This document shows positions 1-7,439 of a stretch of 43,466 nt of DNA, piece by piece. Position numbers and translations under genes: made by a program. Below the pieces are notes generated by a model. That model saw only the letters and a program-made list of their open reading frames with translations. It searched no databases and was not told the origin of the DNA. The DNA comes from CAZNGF01 sp964572855 (GTDB taxonomy: Bacteria > Bipolaricaulota > Bipolaricaulia > RBG-16-55-9 > JAJCYT01). The stretch lies in NCBI GenBank assembly GCA_964572855.1, contig CAZNGF010000013.1, positions 1 through 43,466 of the forward strand, given 5' to 3'. Positions within the stretch are counted from its first letter, which is position 1. Each line of letters begins with the position of its first letter.

Positions 1-1595
1 TGCTGGAGCGCCGCGACGTGATCATCGTGGCCAGCGTCTCCTGCATCTACGGCCTGGGCTCGCCCGAGGACTACGCCGGCATGACCCTCTCGCTTGCCTC
101 GGGATCGTTCAAGCAGCGCGACGACATCCTGAAACGCCTGGTGGAAATCCAGTACGAGCGCAACGACGTGGGCTTCGAGCGCGGGACCTTTCGCGTGCGG
201 GGAGACACCGTCGAGATCATTCCGATCTACGGCGAAAACGTGCTCCGCATCGAGCTGTTCGGCGACGAGGTCGAGCGCCTGCGCGAGGTGGACCCGATCA
301 CCGGCGCGGTGCTCGACGAGCCGAAGGCGATCACGATCTACCCGGGTTCCCACTTCGTCACCACCAAGGAGAAGCTCAAGCGGGCGGTGGTGGCCATCCA
401 AAAGGAACTGGACGAGCAACTGCGCTACTTCAAGGCCAAGGGCAAGCTGCTCGAGGCCCAGCGGCTGGAGATGCGCACCCGCTACGACCTGGAGATGATC
501 CAGGAGATGGGCTATTGCTCGGGGATCGAAAACTACTCCCGGCACCTGGTGGACCGGGCCGCCGGCAGCGCGCCGCACACGCTGATCGACTACTTTCCGG
601 AAGATTTCCTGTTCGTGATCGACGAGAGTCACCAGACGATCCCGCAGGTGCGCGGCATGTACCGCGGCGACCGGGCGCGCAAGGAGACGCTGGTCGACCA
701 CGGCTTCCGCCTGCCCTCGGCGATCGACAACCGGCCGCTCACCTTCGAGGAGTTCGAAGCGCGCCTGCCGCAGGTGATCTTCGTCTCGGCCACGCCCGGC
801 CCCTACGAGCGCGAGCGCAGCGAGCGGATCGTGGAGCAGATCATCCGCCCTACGGGGCTGGTGGACCCCGAAGTCGACGTGCGCCCCGTCGCAGGCCAGA
901 TCGACGATTTGCTCGAAGAAGTGCGCGTGGTGAGCTCACGGAATGAGCGAGCGCTGATCACGACCCTGACCAAGAAGATGGCCGAGGACCTGACCGACTA
1001 CTTCGTGAGCCTGGGCGTGCAGGCGCGCTACCTGCACTCCGAGGTCCACACGCTGGAGCGCGTAGAAATCCTGCGCGACCTGCGCCGCGGCGAGTTCGAC
1101 GTGTTGGTTGGGATCAACCTGTTGCGCGAGGGGCTCGACCTGCCCGAGGTCTCGCTGGTGGCGATCCTGGACGCCGACAAGGAGGGCTTCCTGCGCTCGG
1201 AGACCTCGCTGATCCAAACGATCGGCCGCGCCGCGCGCAACGTGCAGGGCCGCGTCGTGCTCTACGCGGACCAGACCACCGACTCCATGAAGCGCGCCCT
1301 GGACGAGACCGAGCGCCGCCGCGCGCTCCAGCTTGAGTTCAACCGCGCGCACGGGATCACGCCGCAGACGATCAAGAAGGGCATCACCGACATCGTCCAG
1401 GCGCTCCACCTGGAAGGCGGCGAGCCCAAGCGGCGCAGGAAGGCCGAGCCGCTCTCCGACAAGGAGCTGGCCGACCTCATCCACGAGCTGGAGGACAAGA
1501 TGGTCGAGGCGGCCAAGCAGCTCGAATTCGAGCGCGCCGCCCAGCTCCGCGACGAGATCAAGGAGCTGCGGCGCGACCTGGTGGGGATCAATTAG
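1..1595 (+). CDS. uvrB: UvrABC excision nuclease subunit B, 3' part (5' end outside window)
   Basis: UvrB is the helicase-like damage-verification subunit of nucleotide excision repair; it receives DNA from UvrA and recruits UvrC. The reading frame is open from base 3 (L-E-R-R-D-V-I-I-V-A-S-V-S-C-I-Y-G) to TAG at 1593-1595, about 530 residues. The family is usually 660-680 residues, so roughly the first 130, including the Walker A loop, lie upstream of the window. Visible landmarks are SCIYGLG, the Walker B-like VIDESH, the helicase motif III-like FVSATPG, NLLREGLDLPEVSLVAI and QTIGRAARN of the second helicase lobe, and a C-terminal UVR domain (LEFERAAQLRDEIKEL) that contacts UvrC. The frame is intact. 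The GTG at base 18 is internal and not the start. Identification is secure. Confidence 0.97.
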   Translation, partial: LERRDVIIVASVSCIYGLGSPEDYAGMTLSLASGSFKQRDDILKRLVEIQYERNDVGFERGTFRVRGDTVEIIPIYGENVLRIELFGDEVERLREVDPITGAVLDEPKAITIYPGSHFVTTKEKLKRAVVAIQKELDEQLRYFKAKGKLLEAQRLEMRTRYDLEMIQEMGYCSGIENYSRHLVDRAAGSAPHTLIDYFPEDFLFVIDESHQTIPQVRGMYRGDRARKETLVDHGFRLPSAIDNRPLTFEEFEARLPQVIFVSATPGPYERERSERIVEQIIRPTGLVDPEVDVRPVAGQIDDLLEEVRVVSSRNERALITTLTKKMAEDLTDYFVSLGVQARYLHSEVHTLERVEILRDLRRGEFDVLVGINLLREGLDLPEVSLVAILDADKEGFLRSETSLIQTIGRAARNVQGRVVLYADQTTDSMKRALDETERRRALQLEFNRAHGITPQTIKKGITDIVQALHLEGGEPKRRRKAEPLSDKELADLIHELEDKMVEAAKQLEFERAAQLRDEIKELRRDLVGIN

Positions 1596-1625
1596 GAAGC
1601 GGACGGGATGCTCCCCACGCGCGTG

Positions 1626-1634
1626 TGATATGAT
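1626..1634 (+). promoter_or_regulatory. Extended -10 promoter for the glutaminyl cyclotransferase gene
   Basis: TGATATGAT is an extended -10 (TGn followed by TATGAT at 1629-1634). No good -35 lies upstream (about 1606-1611), as expected for extended -10 promoters. Transcription would start near 1641, about 50 bases before the chosen GTG start at 1692. Inferred from sequence only. Confidence 0.4.
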
Positions 1635-1691
1635 GGCGCCAACGTGGGCCAACGGCCTGCAAGGTTCGAGCGGACCGACCTGGAGGTACGG

Positions 1692-2480
1692 GTGCAACGA
1701 TTGCTGTTGTTGACGGGGTTGTCGCTGGTGGTGTCGCTGGGGGCGTGCACCCCGGAACCGATGGGGAACGCGCATGGCGAGTTGCCTTTCCGGGCGACCT
1801 ATGAAGTCGTCAACGCCTACCCTCACGACCCCCGGGCGTTTACGCAGGGATTGGTCTATCACGAGGGCGCGCTCTACGAGAGCACGGGCCTGCGGGGCGA
1901 GTCCTCGCTGCGCCGCGTCGAGCTCGACACGGGCCGCGTGTTGCAGTGGCTCAACGTGCCGGACCGCTACTTCGCCGAAGGGCTCGCGCTGTGGGAGGAC
2001 CGTCTGATCCAGCTCACCTGGACCTCGGGCGAGGCGTTTGCCTACGACCGCGAAACCTTCGACAAAGTCGACACGTTCAGCTACCCCACCGAGGGCTGGG
2101 GCCTGACCCACGACGGCGCGCGGCTCATCATGAGCGACGGGACCAGCACGCTCTACTTCCGCGACCCCGAGACGTTCGAGGAAACCGACCGGGTGGTCGT
2201 GCGCGACGGGGAGACCGCGATCCGCAACCTAAACGAGCTCGAATACGTCGACGGCGAGGTTTGGGCCAACGTCTGGCTCACGGACCGCATCGCGCGCGTT
2301 GACCCCGAGACGGGCGAGGTGCGGGGGTGGATCGATTTGGCCGGGCTGCTGCCCGCATCCGAGCGCACGGCCCAGACCGACGTGCTCAACGGCATCGCCT
2401 ACGACCCCGAGGGCGGGCGACTGTTTGTCACCGGCAAGCTTTGGCCCAAACTGTACGAGATCGAGGTCGTTGCGCCCTAG
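1692..2480 (+). CDS. Glutaminyl-peptide cyclotransferase-like lipoprotein
   Basis: The 262-residue product resembles the bacterial/plant glutamine cyclotransferase family (five-bladed propeller), which converts N-terminal glutamine to pyroglutamate. Family-type segments are VVNAYPHDPRAFTQGLVY near the start of the mature protein, EGWGLTHDGARLIMSDGTS in the middle, and NELEYVDGEVWANVW and VLNGIAYD towards the end. I chose GTG 1692 because GGAGG at 1682-1686 lies 5 bases ahead. This start also gives a compact lipoprotein signal: basic N-terminus, leucine/valine-rich stretch and lipobox L-G-A-C with Cys19. An upstream GTG at 1644 in the same frame would add 16 hydrophilic residues and spoil the signal. 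The protein should be lipid-anchored outside the cytoplasm. The GNAT gene begins two bases after its stop. Confidence 0.85.
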   Translation: MQRLLLLTGLSLVVSLGACTPEPMGNAHGELPFRATYEVVNAYPHDPRAFTQGLVYHEGALYESTGLRGESSLRRVELDTGRVLQWLNVPDRYFAEGLALWEDRLIQLTWTSGEAFAYDRETFDKVDTFSYPTEGWGLTHDGARLIMSDGTSTLYFRDPETFEETDRVVVRDGETAIRNLNELEYVDGEVWANVWLTDRIARVDPETGEVRGWIDLAGLLPASERTAQTDVLNGIAYDPEGGRLFVTGKLWPKLYEIEVVAP

Positions 2481-2482
2481 GC

Positions 2483-3262
2483 ATGGATGCCACGGCCCGC
2501 GCCGTCGAGGAAAACCTGAGCCAATACCTGCAGCACTTCGGGCGGGCGCGCGGTGGTCGGTGTGTGCAAGCGCGGGCGTGGCGCTGGATTCACACCGGCT
2601 CGCCCCTGCTCAACCGCGTGTTCGACGCGCGCATCGACGGCGACCCGGATGTGGCCGTCAAAGCCGCGCTCGCGCCGTTTCGGGAGCGCGGCCATCCGGT
2701 CACGTGGATGGTCGGTCCCTCCTCGCACCCCGCGACGCTTGCGCCCGTTCTGGAAGCCAACGGCTTTCGGCGCGTGCATCCCTGGGTGGGGATGGTTCGG
2801 GCGCTGGCCCCAGCGGACGCAGCGCAAGCCGGCCTCCACGCGTTTGTGCCCGTCGACAGCGCCGACAGGCTGGCGGCGTGGGCGGAGGTCGCGGGGCCGG
2901 CTTTTGGCATCCCCTCGTCCTTGCACGGTTCGTTTGTCCGGTTGTTCTCGGGACTGCTCGTCGGGGAGCGCGTGCCGTTTCACGGCCTGCTGGCGCTGGA
3001 TGGGCGTGGTCAAGCGCTGGGCACGGGGCTTTCCTACCTCGCGGGGGAGACTGCCGGCCTCTACTGGATCGCCACCTCGCCGGAGCGCCGTGGTCAGGGC
3101 ATCGGCACGGCCCTCACGAGACGGCTCATGGGCAAAGCACGGGCGTGCGGCGCCAAGCGCGTCGTGTTGCACGCGACCGAGGCGGGTCTGGGCCTCTATC
3201 GGCGTCTTGGCTTCGAGGAGGTGTGCCGCATCGAGCTGTTCAGTTGGGAGCCGAACCACTAG
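2483..3262 (+). CDS. GNAT-family N-acetyltransferase
   Basis: The 259-residue protein ends in a GNAT acetyltransferase domain. The acetyl-CoA-binding motif A is YWIATSPERRGQGIGTALTR, with RRGQGIGTA at residues 202-210 (R/Q-x-x-G-x-G/A). It is followed by the typical GLYRRLGFEEVCR segment before the C-terminus. The first ~110 residues also contain a degenerate copy (VLEANGFRRVHPWVGMVR), so it may be a tandem GNAT with a decayed N-terminal half. ATG 2483 starts two bases after the stop of the cyclotransferase, so the two are probably translated from one mRNA. The substrate cannot be told from sequence. Its 3' end lies 14 bases from the stop of the convergent dppC. Confidence 0.85.
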   Translation: MDATARAVEENLSQYLQHFGRARGGRCVQARAWRWIHTGSPLLNRVFDARIDGDPDVAVKAALAPFRERGHPVTWMVGPSSHPATLAPVLEANGFRRVHPWVGMVRALAPADAAQAGLHAFVPVDSADRLAAWAEVAGPAFGIPSSLHGSFVRLFSGLLVGERVPFHGLLALDGRGQALGTGLSYLAGETAGLYWIATSPERRGQGIGTALTRRLMGKARACGAKRVVLHATEAGLGLYRRLGFEEVCRIELFSWEPNH

Positions 3263-3276
3263 CGCTCAAGCCGGGA

Positions 3277-4296
3277 TCAGTGTCCGCGCACGCTGCGCGG
3301 GTCGAGCGCGTCGCGCAGGCCGTCGCCCAGCAGGTTGAAGCAGAGCACGGTCAGGAAGATGAACAGCCCCGGGAAGAAGGCCGTGTAGATCCCGTTGGGA
3401 AAGAAGAAAAACCCCTGCGCCTTGGAGAGCATGTTGCCCCAGGAAACCGCCGGCGGGTTGATCCCGAGCCCCAGGAACGACAGGCCCGATTCGATCAGGA
3501 TCGATTCGCCCATCATGAGCGTGAGCTGGACGATGATGACCGCCATCGCGTTGGGCAGCAGGTGGTTCAGGATGATGCGCCGGTGCGAGCCGCCCAGCGC
3601 GCGCGCGGCGTCGGTGAACTCGCGTTGCTTCAGGCTCAGCACCTCGCCGCGCACCAAGCGCGCGATCGGCATCCAGGTGAAGGTCACGATCACCGTGATG
3701 ATCACGACGATGCTCTTGGAGCCGCCCAGCGCGTTGGTCAAGAACTGGCCTAGTGCCACGTCGCGGTTCGAAAGCAGCCCCGTCAGAATCAGGAGTAGCG
3801 GGAACACGGGCAACGAGAGCATGATGTCGATGAGCCGCGAGATGACCGCGTCGATCTTGCCGCCCGTGTAGGCCGCAAACGCCCCCATCAGGCTGCCGAA
3901 GACCGTCGACATCAGGGCGGCCAAAAAGCCCACCAACAGCGAAACCCGCCCACCGTGCAGCACGCGCGTCAACAGGTCCCGGCCCAGGTCGTCGGTGCCG
4001 AACGGGTGGACGCCGCACTCCCAAAACAGGACCCGCGCGCGGGCGCACTTGGCCTCGTTGGTCCCCTCCAGGGGCGTCAAGCTCGGCGCCGTGAAGCGCA
4101 GCGTGAGCTCCTGCGACTTGAAGCCGTAGGGCGTGATCCAGGGCGCGAAGATCGCCCCCAGCACGAACAGCAAAATGACCGTGCCCCCCACGAGGGCGAC
4201 CTTGTGCCGTCGAAAGCGGTGCCAGGCGATGGCCCAGGTCGAATTGGATCGCTGTCTGCGCCGCTGCTTGCCGCCTACCTGTGCGCTCATGACCAT
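3277..4296 (-). CDS. dppC: Peptide ABC transporter permease (DppC/OppC type)
   Basis: Second inner-membrane permease of a peptide/nickel-type ABC importer, 339 residues. A charged N-terminus (residues 1-32) precedes the first membrane helix (about 33-52). A periplasmic loop follows with the family signature HPFGTDDLGRDLLTRVLHGG (97-116), then the five-helix permease core. The EAA loop that docks on the ATPase is at about 226-249 (EFTDAARALGGSHRR...LLPN). The C-terminal NLLGDGLRDALDPR is typical of DppC. Start is ATG 4296; a second in-frame ATG at 4290 is equally possible, since neither has a strong ribosome site. It lies 18 bases after dppB. No ATPase genes (DppD/DppF) are present nearby, so they must be encoded elsewhere. 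Confidence 0.93.
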   Translation of the reverse strand: MVMSAQVGGKQRRRQRSNSTWAIAWHRFRRHKVALVGGTVILLFVLGAIFAPWITPYGFKSQELTLRFTAPSLTPLEGTNEAKCARARVLFWECGVHPFGTDDLGRDLLTRVLHGGRVSLLVGFLAALMSTVFGSLMGAFAAYTGGKIDAVISRLIDIMLSLPVFPLLLILTGLLSNRDVALGQFLTNALGGSKSIVVIITVIVTFTWMPIARLVRGEVLSLKQREFTDAARALGGSHRRIILNHLLPNAMAVIIVQLTLMMGESILIESGLSFLGLGINPPAVSWGNMLSKAQGFFFFPNGIYTAFFPGLFIFLTVLCFNLLGDGLRDALDPRSVRGH

Positions 4297-4314
4297 GTCG
4301 GTCTCGTTTCAGGG

Positions 4315-5355
4315 TTAATCATAGCGGATGCGCGGATCGATCAGCGCGTACGCGATGTCGGCCAGCAGGTTGAACACCAGCACGAGGATGGCGATGAACA
4401 TCAGGCTGGCCATGGCCACGTTGAAGTCCTTGTCGATGATCGAGCTCAGGATGGCCGTGCCCATCCCGGGCCAGTTGAACACCGTTTCCGTCAGCACGGC
4501 GCCGCTGAACAGCACCGGCACCGAGAGCGCCACCAGCGTGATGATCGGGAGAATCGCGTTCCGGAGCGCGTGCCGGCGCACGACCATGCGCTCGCCCAGG
4601 CCCTTGGCCCGCGCCGTGCGGATGTAATCCGAGCTGACGACCTCGAGCATTGAGCTGCGCATGAAGCGCGTCCACTGGGCCAACTGCAAAAACGTGAGCG
4701 CGAACACCGGCAGGATCAAGTGCTTGAGCCGGTCGGACAGAAACGTCATCGCCTCGCTCCAGTACAGGCTGAACGTCTCCAGCCAGCCGCTGGCCTCGGC
4801 CGCCAGCACGCCCCAGTCCGGCCAGTCAACGCCCGGCGTGAGCATGCCGCCGGCCGGCAGGAAGTTGCGGATCACGACCGAGAACAAATAGATCAGCAAG
4901 ATGCCCATCCAGAAGATCGGGATGGACACGCCCACGAAGTTGAATACCGTGATGGCGTAGTCGGCGACCGTGTGCTGTCGCAAGGCCGAAAACACCCCCA
5001 GTGGCACGGCGATCACAAAGGCCAGCACCAGCGAGATGCCCGACAGGAGCACGGTGTTGGGTAAACGGTAGTTGAACACGTACTGGGTTGCCGGCATGCC
5101 GTACTGGCGTGACGGCCCCAGGTCACCTTGGACCGCCCGCCCCAGCCACTTCCAATAGCGCACGTACCAGGGCTGGTCGAACCCGTAGAGCTTGGTGAGC
5201 CGTTCGTAGTCCTCCTGCGTGAAGCCCGGGTTGCCCAGGCGCATTTCGTCGACCGGGTTGCCCGGCTTGAGCGCCAACAGGGCGAACAACACGACGGAGA
5301 TGAGCAGCATCGTCGGGATGATCTGCAGGACGCGGCGGATCAAAAAAGTAAACAT
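4315..5355 (-). CDS. dppB: Peptide ABC transporter permease (DppB/OppB type)
   Basis: First permease of the same importer, 346 residues. The start at ATG 5355 (M-F-T-F-L-I-R-R) places the canonical first membrane helix RRVLQIIPTMLLISVVLF at the N-terminus. Family features are PGNPVDEMRLGNPGFTQEDY after helix 1, the periplasmic WYVRYWKWLGRAVQGDLG segment, the EAA loop DYIRTARAKGLGERMVVRRH, and TETVFNWPGMG near the end. The frame stays open upstream to 5496, but that stretch has no membrane character and runs through the intergenic hairpin. No Shine-Dalgarno precedes ATG 5355, so expression may depend on the upstream hairpin or be deliberately low. A long periplasmic insertion with several tryptophans (about residues 168-195) is larger than in enterobacterial DppB. 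Confidence 0.93.
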   Translation of the reverse strand: MFTFLIRRVLQIIPTMLLISVVLFALLALKPGNPVDEMRLGNPGFTQEDYERLTKLYGFDQPWYVRYWKWLGRAVQGDLGPSRQYGMPATQYVFNYRLPNTVLLSGISLVLAFVIAVPLGVFSALRQHTVADYAITVFNFVGVSIPIFWMGILLIYLFSVVIRNFLPAGGMLTPGVDWPDWGVLAAEASGWLETFSLYWSEAMTFLSDRLKHLILPVFALTFLQLAQWTRFMRSSMLEVVSSDYIRTARAKGLGERMVVRRHALRNAILPIITLVALSVPVLFSGAVLTETVFNWPGMGTAILSSIIDKDFNVAMASLMFIAILVLVFNLLADIAYALIDPRIRYD

Positions 5356-5369
5356 ACGGGTAAGGAGAG

Positions 5370-5394
5370 CGGGGGCGGGCCGGGCCCGCCCCCG
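5370..5394 (-). terminator. GC-rich stem-loop between binding-protein gene and dppB
   Basis: GGGGGCGGG (5371-5379) pairs with CCCGCCCCC (5385-5393) around a 5-base loop; one further C-G pair closes the base. On the minus strand it lies 16 bases downstream of the binding-protein stop and 15 bases before dppB. No T-tract follows, so it is more likely an mRNA-stabilising or attenuating hairpin than a full terminator. Such an element typically keeps binding-protein levels above permease levels. Confidence 0.6.
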
Positions 5395-5410
5395 TCCTTC
5401 TAAAACGCGT

Positions 5411-7183
5411 TTAGCAGGAGACGCCGTCCCAGCACCACTCCCAGGGGTTCCAGAAGATGGTCTTGGCCAGCGGCGTGTCCTTGCGGTAGTTCTCAAGGCC
5501 GTCCTTGGTGGTCACGATCTCGGCGCGCTCGTAGAGCGGGATGAACGGCAGCTCGTCCAGGAAGATGCGCTGCATCTCCTCGACGATGGCCGCGCGCTCC
5601 GCGTTGTCAAAGGCCTCGGCCGCGTCGGCGAACAGCTCAGCAAAGCTGGGCACGATCGTGCCGGAGTAGTTGCTGCCCGAGAAACCGCTTTCGGCGTTGG
5701 ACAGCTGGCTGGGGTCGAGCTGCTGGGCCAGCGGGTCGAAGGGCGAGATGCCCAGGCCGGCGGCCTCGGCGAACTCGAACAGGTGCGGCCAGGAGCACTC
5801 CTGGGCCCGGTTCAGGTGCGCCGCGGCGAACACGACGTCGGCGGGCCCGGTCTCGGCCACCACGTTGATGCCGATCTCGGCCAGGTCTTGCTGCAGGATC
5901 TCCTGCGTCTGGACGCGGAAGGTGGCCGGCGTCACGATGTGGCGCAGGTTGAACTCGACGGTGCGTCCGTCCTCGGTCGTGCGGTCCAGCACGCCGTTGC
6001 CGTCGCTGTCCTCCCAGCCCAGGTCGGCCAGCAGAGCGCGGGCGGCCTCGGGGTTGTGGGGCCATTCGTTCTCGATGCCCTCCAGGTACCCAATGTCGCC
6101 GTTCACCACGAACGAGGTGGACAGGATCGACGGCGGGAACACGATCGGGTGCAGCGCCTCGCGGTCGATGCCCTGGATGATGGCCTGGCGCGTGCGCTTG
6201 TCGTCCAGCAGCAGGTCCTGGGCGTCCTGGCACTCCGGCCACTGGTTCACGTTCAGGTGCTCGATGAAGCCCGACGGGGCCACGTTGACATCGCCGTCGA
6301 ACTGGCCGCGCAGCACCTCGGGGTCCTGGCCGGCCAGGCCGATGTCGTCGGAGGCGTCCAGCGTGCCGTTGAGGATGTTGGCCAGCAGCGTGTTCTGGTC
6401 GGAGAAGAACTCGACCTGGACGAAGTCCAGCTTGGGCGCGCCCAGCACGAAGTCCTGGTTGGGGGTGCCGCGCAGGAACTGGCCCGGCTGCCAATCGTCG
6501 ATCACGAAGGCGCCGCTGGTGACCTGGGGACCCTGGGCCGCCGTGGCCGGGGCCGCGCCCAGGAACTGGTCCAGGAAGGACTCCTGGTCCTCGCCCGCGC
6601 CCGCGAGTGCCTGGTTGAAGATGGGCTCCCAGACGTGCTTGGGGGCCACGTCGTTGAAGCGGGCCAAGCCGATGTTGCCGCCCGGGTTGACCGCAAACAG
6701 GTTGGGCTCGTCGTAGACGATGGTGAAGGTCTTGTCGTCCTCGGCGCGCACCTCCTTGATGCGGTTGGTGAAGCCCTTGGTGTTGGACGGGACCAGGTCG
6801 TTTTTCTGGACCTCGTAGGTGAACAGCACGTCGTCGGTGGTAACTGGCGTGCCGTCGGACCAGACCGCGTCCTCGCGCAGCGTCCAGGTCACCTGTTGTT
6901 CGACGAAGTTCCCGTCGGCGTCGCGGCTAATGGTCAGCAGACCGTTCTCAAGCGTGGGGACTTCCTTGGCCAGTCCCGGTTGCAGCACGCCGTCGTTGTC
7001 GAAGTAGGTCAGGCCCAGGAAGAACAGGTTCATCGCGTTCTCCTTGGTGTCGGCCGAGCCCTCCCAGGGGTTGAGGTTGTCGGGTTCCTGGGTCGTGCCC
7101 ACTCTGAGGCTGTTGTTGTCAGGACCGGCAAAGGCCGATACGGCAAGCGCTAGTGCGAGCGCCACGAGCAACAGTTTACGCAT
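5411..7183 (-). CDS. Family 5 extracellular solute-binding protein (peptide importer)
   Basis: Periplasmic/extracytoplasmic receptor of the ABC importer, 590 residues, SBP_bac_5 type (DppA/OppA-like). ATG 7183 follows AAGGAGG and starts a clear signal peptide (MRKLLLVALALALAVSAFAG). The mature protein opens with LRVGTTQEPDNLNPW, the usual first strand. Later family-type segments include TWTLREDAVWSDGTPVTTDDVLFTYE-like sequence (about residues 105-130), FVQVEFFSDQNTLLANILNG, RTRQAIIQGIDREAL and a C-terminal LPFIPLYERAE. There is no lipobox cysteine after the signal, so it should be soluble in a periplasm or processed rather than lipid-anchored. Two cysteines sit close to the C-terminus (WEWCWDGVSC) and may form a disulfide. 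An in-frame TTG at 7219 lacks a ribosome site and was rejected as start. Confidence 0.92.
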   Translation of the reverse strand: MRKLLLVALALALAVSAFAGPDNNSLRVGTTQEPDNLNPWEGSADTKENAMNLFFLGLTYFDNDGVLQPGLAKEVPTLENGLLTISRDADGNFVEQQVTWTLREDAVWSDGTPVTTDDVLFTYEVQKNDLVPSNTKGFTNRIKEVRAEDDKTFTIVYDEPNLFAVNPGGNIGLARFNDVAPKHVWEPIFNQALAGAGEDQESFLDQFLGAAPATAAQGPQVTSGAFVIDDWQPGQFLRGTPNQDFVLGAPKLDFVQVEFFSDQNTLLANILNGTLDASDDIGLAGQDPEVLRGQFDGDVNVAPSGFIEHLNVNQWPECQDAQDLLLDDKRTRQAIIQGIDREALHPIVFPPSILSTSFVVNGDIGYLEGIENEWPHNPEAARALLADLGWEDSDGNGVLDRTTEDGRTVEFNLRHIVTPATFRVQTQEILQQDLAEIGINVVAETGPADVVFAAAHLNRAQECSWPHLFEFAEAAGLGISPFDPLAQQLDPSQLSNAESGFSGSNYSGTIVPSFAELFADAAEAFDNAERAAIVEEMQRIFLDELPFIPLYERAEIVTTKDGLENYRKDTPLAKTIFWNPWEWCWDGVSC

Positions 7184-7408
7184 GTAACCCTCCTTGGGTT
7201 TTGAGCTTTTGATGGTCAACCACGCAGCGGGTCGTTCTTCCCTGCGTCACCTCCTTGCGTCAACCCGCGCGGCGGTTGTCGTGTAATGAACATCGATCAA
7301 GTATACCTGTGCGACGGTGTCCACTTGGCGCTGAAGGCGCCCTTACTTAAAGAACCATGAGGGGCCAGCGTGCGGGCCATTATAGCACGAGTGGGTTTGT
7401 TCTGACAA
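7184..7408 (-). promoter_or_regulatory. Promoter and ~190-base leader of the peptide importer operon
   Basis: On the minus strand -35 TTGTCA (7408-7403) and -10 TATAAT (7384-7379) are 18 bases apart, giving a start near 7372 and a leader of about 190 bases. The leader contains a GGCGC/GCGCC hairpin (about 7327-7341) and a 10-base perfect complement to the 16S rRNA tail (AAGGAGGTGA, 7256-7247) with no usable start codon after it. It also has a short hairpin around the real ribosome site. I recognise no known riboswitch fold. Only a meaningless 27-codon frame overlaps the -10. Confidence 0.7.
7186..7200 (-). promoter_or_regulatory. Hairpin holding the ribosome binding site of the binding-protein gene
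   Basis: On the minus strand AACCC (7200-7196) pairs with GGGTT (7190-7186) around loop AAGGA (7195-7191). The Shine-Dalgarno AAGGAGG is thus partly in the loop and partly in the stem, directly before ATG 7183. This could modulate initiation, but a 5-bp stem is weak. Confidence 0.4.
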
Positions 7409-7439
7409 AGCCGTTTATACGCTGCTCCAAATCGGGCGT

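Noticed and set aside
1644..1691. Upstream GTG start for the glutaminyl cyclotransferase
   Set aside because: It places 16 charged residues before the lipoprotein signal and has no ribosome site, whereas GTG 1692 has both.
5219..7153. Long open frame on the plus strand opposite the peptide-binding protein gene
   Set aside because: High GC at third positions opens antisense frames; the translation has no domain and the minus-strand gene has signal peptide, ribosome site and family motifs. The same applies to long antisense frames at 11674-14046 and 28665-30863.
7184..7372. Riboswitch or T-box in the importer leader
   Set aside because: No recognisable conserved core, specifier loop or antiterminator; only simple hairpins and Shine-Dalgarno-like repeats are present.
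7295..7380. 27-codon frame starting inside the TATAAT of the importer promoter
   Set aside because: Its ATG overlaps the -10 box, upstream of the predicted transcript start, and the peptide shows no features.
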